A stretch of 8,546 nucleotides of DNA, taken from assembly GCA_905480065.1 (NCBI GenBank), contig CAJQOV010000005.1, forward strand, positions 1-8,546, given 5' to 3'. This DNA comes from an uncultured Gammaproteobacteria bacterium. GTDB lineage: Bacteria; Pseudomonadota; Gammaproteobacteria; UBA9214. Under the pieces are notes generated by a model that did no database searches, had not been told where the DNA came from, and saw only the letters and a program-made list of their open reading frames with translations. Positions 6,980 through 8,546 of this stretch are shown in pieces (the stretch's first letter is position 1; the number at the start of each line of letters is the position of its first letter). The position numbers were made by a program, and so were the translations under genes.

Positions 6980-7023
6980 CCGGACAAGCGGGGTCGCGCG
7001 GCAGCTTCAGGGTGCGCCATTCG
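6980..7023 (-). pseudogene. Detached 44-bp copy of the 3' end of moeB
   Basis: This segment is identical, base for base, to 7129-7172 inside moeB. It corresponds to the codons for EWRTLKLPRDPACP, including the first Cys of the terminal zinc pair. The copy lies 149 bases downstream of the original in the same orientation, inside the palindromic element, and is flanked on each side by GAACTCT or AACTCT. It has no start codon and no function as a gene. Complete identity implies a recent copying event. Confidence 0.93.
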
Positions 7024-7105
7024 AACTCTTTTCAAAAATGACACCGACCCCTTTTTTTTCCCTTGAACTCTGGCGTAAATTGACACCGACCCCATTTTCT
7101 TCATC

Positions 7106-7858
7106 TTATCCCGGCCGCTTGCTGCACACCGGACAAGCGGGGTCGCGCGGCAGCTTCAGGGTGCGCCATTCGTGCGCGAGTCCGTCAAACAGCACCAGCC
7201 GCCCGACCAGGCTGGTGCCGAGTCCCAGGTGCAGCTTGATCGCCTCCAGCGCCTGCAGGGTGCCGATTGCACCGACCACCGGCGCCAGCACGCCGTTTTC
7301 CGCGCAGGTCTGGTCGGCTTCCTCGCCGGTGCGGTACAGGCACGCATAGCACGGACTGTTGTCATCGCGCGCATCAAAGGCGCTGAGTTGTCCTTCGAAG
7401 CGTACCGCAGCGCCGGACACCAGCGCTGTGCGGTGTGCGACACAGGCCGCGTTGATGGCGAAGCGCGTGCTGAAATTATCGCTGCAGTCGACCACCACGT
7501 CGGCTGCGCTTACCTCATGCGCCAGTTGTTCACCAGCCAGCCTGGTATGCAACGCGGTCACCCGCAGTTGTGGATTGATGGCAACCAGGCTGTCACGCGC
7601 GGAGTCCACCTTGGATCGGCCCAGGTCCTTGTCGTGGTGGAGTAACTGTCGTTGCAGGTTGGATAATTCCACCTTGTCGTGATCGGCGATCACCAGCTGG
7701 CCGATACCCGCTGCCGCCAGGTACATCGCGGCCGGTGAACCCAGTCCGCCGGCGCCAACCACCAGGAAGCGGGCTGCCATGAGCCGTTCCTGTCCGCGCA
7801 CATCGATCTGCGGCAGCAGAATCTGGCGGCTGTAGCGGAGCAGGTCGTTATCGTTCAT
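7106..7858 (-). CDS. moeB: MoeB/ThiF-family sulfur-carrier adenylyltransferase
   Basis: This E1-like enzyme uses ATP to adenylate the C-terminal glycine of a small sulfur carrier: MoaD for molybdopterin, or ThiS for thiazole if it acts as ThiF. The 250-residue product matches E. coli MoeB (249). It has RYSRQILLPQID at the start, the nucleotide loop GAGGLG at 35-40, DHDKVELSNLQRQ at 59-71 and the catalytic-region D127 in DCSDNFSTRF. The zinc ligands are C170/C173 (CYAC) and C242/C245 (CPVC), and the conserved C185 is in QTCAENGVLAP. There is no rhodanese domain, so it is the short form. Homology supports ATG 7858, yet no Shine-Dalgarno precedes it; the upstream DNA is a CACC-rich tandem repeat. 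The last part of the gene is duplicated at 6980-7023. Sequence alone does not separate MoeB from ThiF with certainty. Confidence 0.92.
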   Translation of the reverse strand: MNDNDLLRYSRQILLPQIDVRGQERLMAARFLVVGAGGLGSPAAMYLAAAGIGQLVIADHDKVELSNLQRQLLHHDKDLGRSKVDSARDSLVAINPQLRVTALHTRLAGEQLAHEVSAADVVVDCSDNFSTRFAINAACVAHRTALVSGAAVRFEGQLSAFDARDDNSPCYACLYRTGEEADQTCAENGVLAPVVGAIGTLQALEAIKLHLGLGTSLVGRLVLFDGLAHEWRTLKLPRDPACPVCSKRPG

Positions 7859-7865
7859 GGCGGTA

Positions 7866-7893
7866 GGTGTCCAGGTGTCGGTGTCCAGGTGTC
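7866..7893. repeat. Exact 14-bp tandem duplication next to the moeB start
   Basis: GGTGTCCAGGTGTC occurs twice head to tail (7866-7879 and 7880-7893). The second copy runs into the 31-bp hairpin that follows, whose arm begins AGGTGTCAGAG. The duplicated unit is probably derived from the hairpin's own AGGTGTC end. It ends eight bases before the moeB ATG, where a ribosome binding site would be expected. Confidence 0.85.
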
Positions 7894-7956
7894 AGAGCAC
7901 ATTTTTCACTATTATTCGTTGCACAGAATAGTAGTGAAAAATGTGCTCTGACACCT
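7887..7956. repeat. 31-bp-arm hairpin, GGTGTCAGAGCACATTTTT type
   Basis: Arms 7887-7917 and 7926-7956 pair over 31 positions around the loop GTTGCACA. The single non-identity is a G-T pair. The outer part, AGGTGTCAGAGCACATTTTTC, belongs to the same style of repeat as the GGGGTCAGAG hairpin at 6920-6973. It lies between moeB and the HMA-like gene, both read on the minus strand, and would fold in any shared transcript. Confidence 0.9.
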
Positions 7957-7964
7957 AAGGAACT

Positions 7965-7991
7965 CTGGATCCCGGCCTGCGCCGGGATGAC
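7965..7991. repeat. Third GTCATTCCGG-type palindromic unit
   Basis: This 27-bp unit, CTGGATCCCGG to CCGGGATGAC, has the same length as unit B at 618-644 and differs at three positions. Two of these are a matched T-A to C-G change in the stem, so base pairing is kept. It is followed by GAAAATGAATTAATC, resembling the outer flank of unit A. It sits as a single unit directly after the 31-bp-arm hairpin. Confidence 0.85.
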
Positions 7992-8028
7992 GAAAATGAA
8001 TTAATCAGAGGTTCCCTAAATGTAACAA

Positions 8029-8421
8029 CTACAGGTACCTGCGCAGATACTCCGGACGATGATCCTGGCAGCCATGCGGGCGTTCCAGGTAGCGATTAAT
8101 GAAGGCCTCGCGTGTGCAGTCGGCCTGGTCGTGCCGTTCGGTATTGCATTCGATGTCTTCCAGGTAATAACACATTCCGCGCGTGATGCGGCTGAACAGG
8201 CTGGTGCGCATGCGGTAGCCAAACTCGTTCAGCAAGGCCTCGATCACCTGCAGGGTAATGCGGCGCACGTTGTAGCTGACCACCAGCTTGCCGGGTGCGG
8301 CAATGCGTACGCGCAATACGCCGCGTACGTCGCGCAGCAAGGCGGCTGCGGCCTCGGTGATGTCCGGATTCTCGTCGCTGCCCTCGATCCGGATGGTGCG
8401 CTGTTTGAGTTTCTCGATCAC
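8029..8421 (-). CDS. Small HMA-like domain protein with a Cys/His-rich C-terminal tail
   Basis: I do not recognise a named gene. The 130-residue product has no signal peptide or membrane segment. Residues 8-72 look like a beta-alpha-beta-beta-alpha-beta ferredoxin-like fold of the heavy-metal-associated type (TIRIEGSDENPDITEAAAAL, then LRVRIAAPGKLVVSY, then VIEALLNEFGYRM). The usual CxxC metal-binding loop is absent; NPDITEA stands in its place. The tail, residues 73-130, contains C84, H97, C92, C102, H116, C118 and H121, which could bind a metal or an iron-sulfur centre (inference). The start is GTG at 8421, with AGGA seven bases upstream. It lies 170 bases before moeB on the same strand, separated by hairpins. 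The frame is real to judge by its coherent protein and ribosome site, but the function is unknown. Confidence 0.75.
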   Translation of the reverse strand: MIEKLKQRTIRIEGSDENPDITEAAAALLRDVRGVLRVRIAAPGKLVVSYNVRRITLQVIEALLNEFGYRMRTSLFSRITRGMCYYLEDIECNTERHDQADCTREAFINRYLERPHGCQDHRPEYLRRYL

Positions 8422-8443
8422 GCTTCTATCCTAACGCTAAAGC

Positions 8444-8464
8444 GGGGCCAGATCCCAGTTTTTA
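8444..8464 (+). repeat. Single repeat arm, GGGGCCAGATCCCAGTTTTT type
   Basis: This has the same head-plus-T-run layout as the GGGGTCGGTGTCATTTTT and GGTGTCAGAGCACATTTTT arms. No complementary arm is present within the window, so it is a half-site. It lies 22 bases upstream of the HMA-like gene's GTG. Confidence 0.5.
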
Positions 8465-8471
8465 CTCGTTA

Positions 8472-8501
8472 TTGACGAATTTATACGTACTTGATTATAA
8501 G
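8472..8501 (+). promoter_or_regulatory. Candidate rightward sigma70 promoter
   Basis: TTGACG (8472-8477) and TATAAG (8496-8501) each match five of six consensus positions, with an 18-base spacer. The surrounding stretch, 8460-8510, is far richer in A and T than the rest of the window. On the minus strand the same stretch holds a perfect TATAAT (8499-8494) about 73 bases before the HMA-like gene's start codon, but without a good -35. The rightward promoter would read through the repeat arm at 8516 and out of the window. Confidence 0.4.
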
Positions 8502-8515
8502 TAAAATTTGGTAAC

Positions 8516-8546
8516 AAAAAGGGGTCGGTGTCATTTTTCTCTCAAA
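8516..8546 (+). repeat. Second direct copy of the GGGGTCGGTGTCATTTT repeat arm
   Basis: This repeats 6866-6895 (five A, GGGGTCGGTGTC, then ATTTT and CTCTCAAA) with one extra T in the T-run. It reaches the right edge of the window, so the match may continue. Together the two copies bracket moeB and the HMA-like gene in direct orientation, about 1.65 kb apart. Confidence 0.88.

Larger units (their letters stand above)
6866..7056. repeat. 191-bp palindromic element with perfect 22-bp inverted ends (GGGGTCGGTGTCA type)
   Basis: The left end, 6866-6887 (core GGGGTCGGTGTCATTTT), is the exact reverse complement of 7035-7056 over 22 bp. Between the ends lie a 25-bp perfect hairpin (6920-6973) and an exact 44-bp copy of the 3' end of moeB (6980-7023). 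A further partial copy, TGACACCGACCCC, follows at 7081-7093, two bases before a poorer ATTTTC tract, and reaches to within 13 bases of the moeB stop. No transposase is encoded. The element fills the spacer between the convergent pdxB and moeB genes. I see no target-site duplication at its ends. It resembles repeats found near REP-associated tyrosine transposases (from memory). Confidence 0.8.

Noticed and set aside
6948..7349. 133-codon plus-strand open frame starting in the hairpin
   Set aside because: Its codons are repeat arms followed by the antisense of moeB.
7859..8028. Molybdenum-cofactor or TPP riboswitch upstream of moeB
   Set aside because: The leader consists of repeat hairpins and a 14-bp tandem; I see no aptamer-like conserved core.

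Overview
The window looks like a stretch of ordinary, moderately high-GC chromosome from a gammaproteobacterium. The evidence is a 378-residue PdxB (an enzyme largely confined to that class), MreB and MreC very close to the enterobacterial and pseudomonad forms, and a complete GatCAB amidotransferase, which E. coli lacks but many free-living sulfur- or methane-type gammaproteobacteria carry. I cannot name the genus.

Layout, left to right. The start of mreC (minus strand, cut by the left edge) follows mreB (minus strand), forming the cell-shape operon. A 193-base divergent promoter region separates mreB from gatC-gatA-gatB (plus strand), the tRNA-dependent amidotransferase operon. gatC and gatA are four bases apart, but gatB is pushed 311 bases away by a 45-bp minisatellite and a pair of CCTTCTCCC-type palindromes. 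A 297-base spacer holding a CACAGAGAA-type inverted repeat comes next, then pdxB (plus strand). Converging on pdxB from the right are a MoeB/ThiF-family adenylyltransferase and a small HMA-like protein with a Cys/His-rich tail, both on the minus strand.

The genes are mostly housekeeping. MreB/MreC run rod-shape elongation. GatCAB amidates misacylated Glu-tRNAGln and/or Asp-tRNAAsn. PdxB makes pyridoxal phosphate. MoeB activates a ubiquitin-like sulfur carrier (MoaD or ThiS) for cofactor synthesis.

The unusual part lies between the genes. Apart from the mreB/gatC promoter region and the four-base gatC/gatA gap, every spacer has been colonised by palindromic repeats of several families. The densest cluster lies around moeB. 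There, four variants of one motif head, GG(G/T)G(T/C)C(A/G)G, appear as long hairpins, as a perfect 22-bp inverted repeat and as a direct repeat bracketing moeB plus the HMA-like gene. Inside this cluster sits an exact 44-bp copy of the 3' end of moeB. I see no transposase, phage gene, defence system, CRISPR array, rRNA or tRNA in the window.
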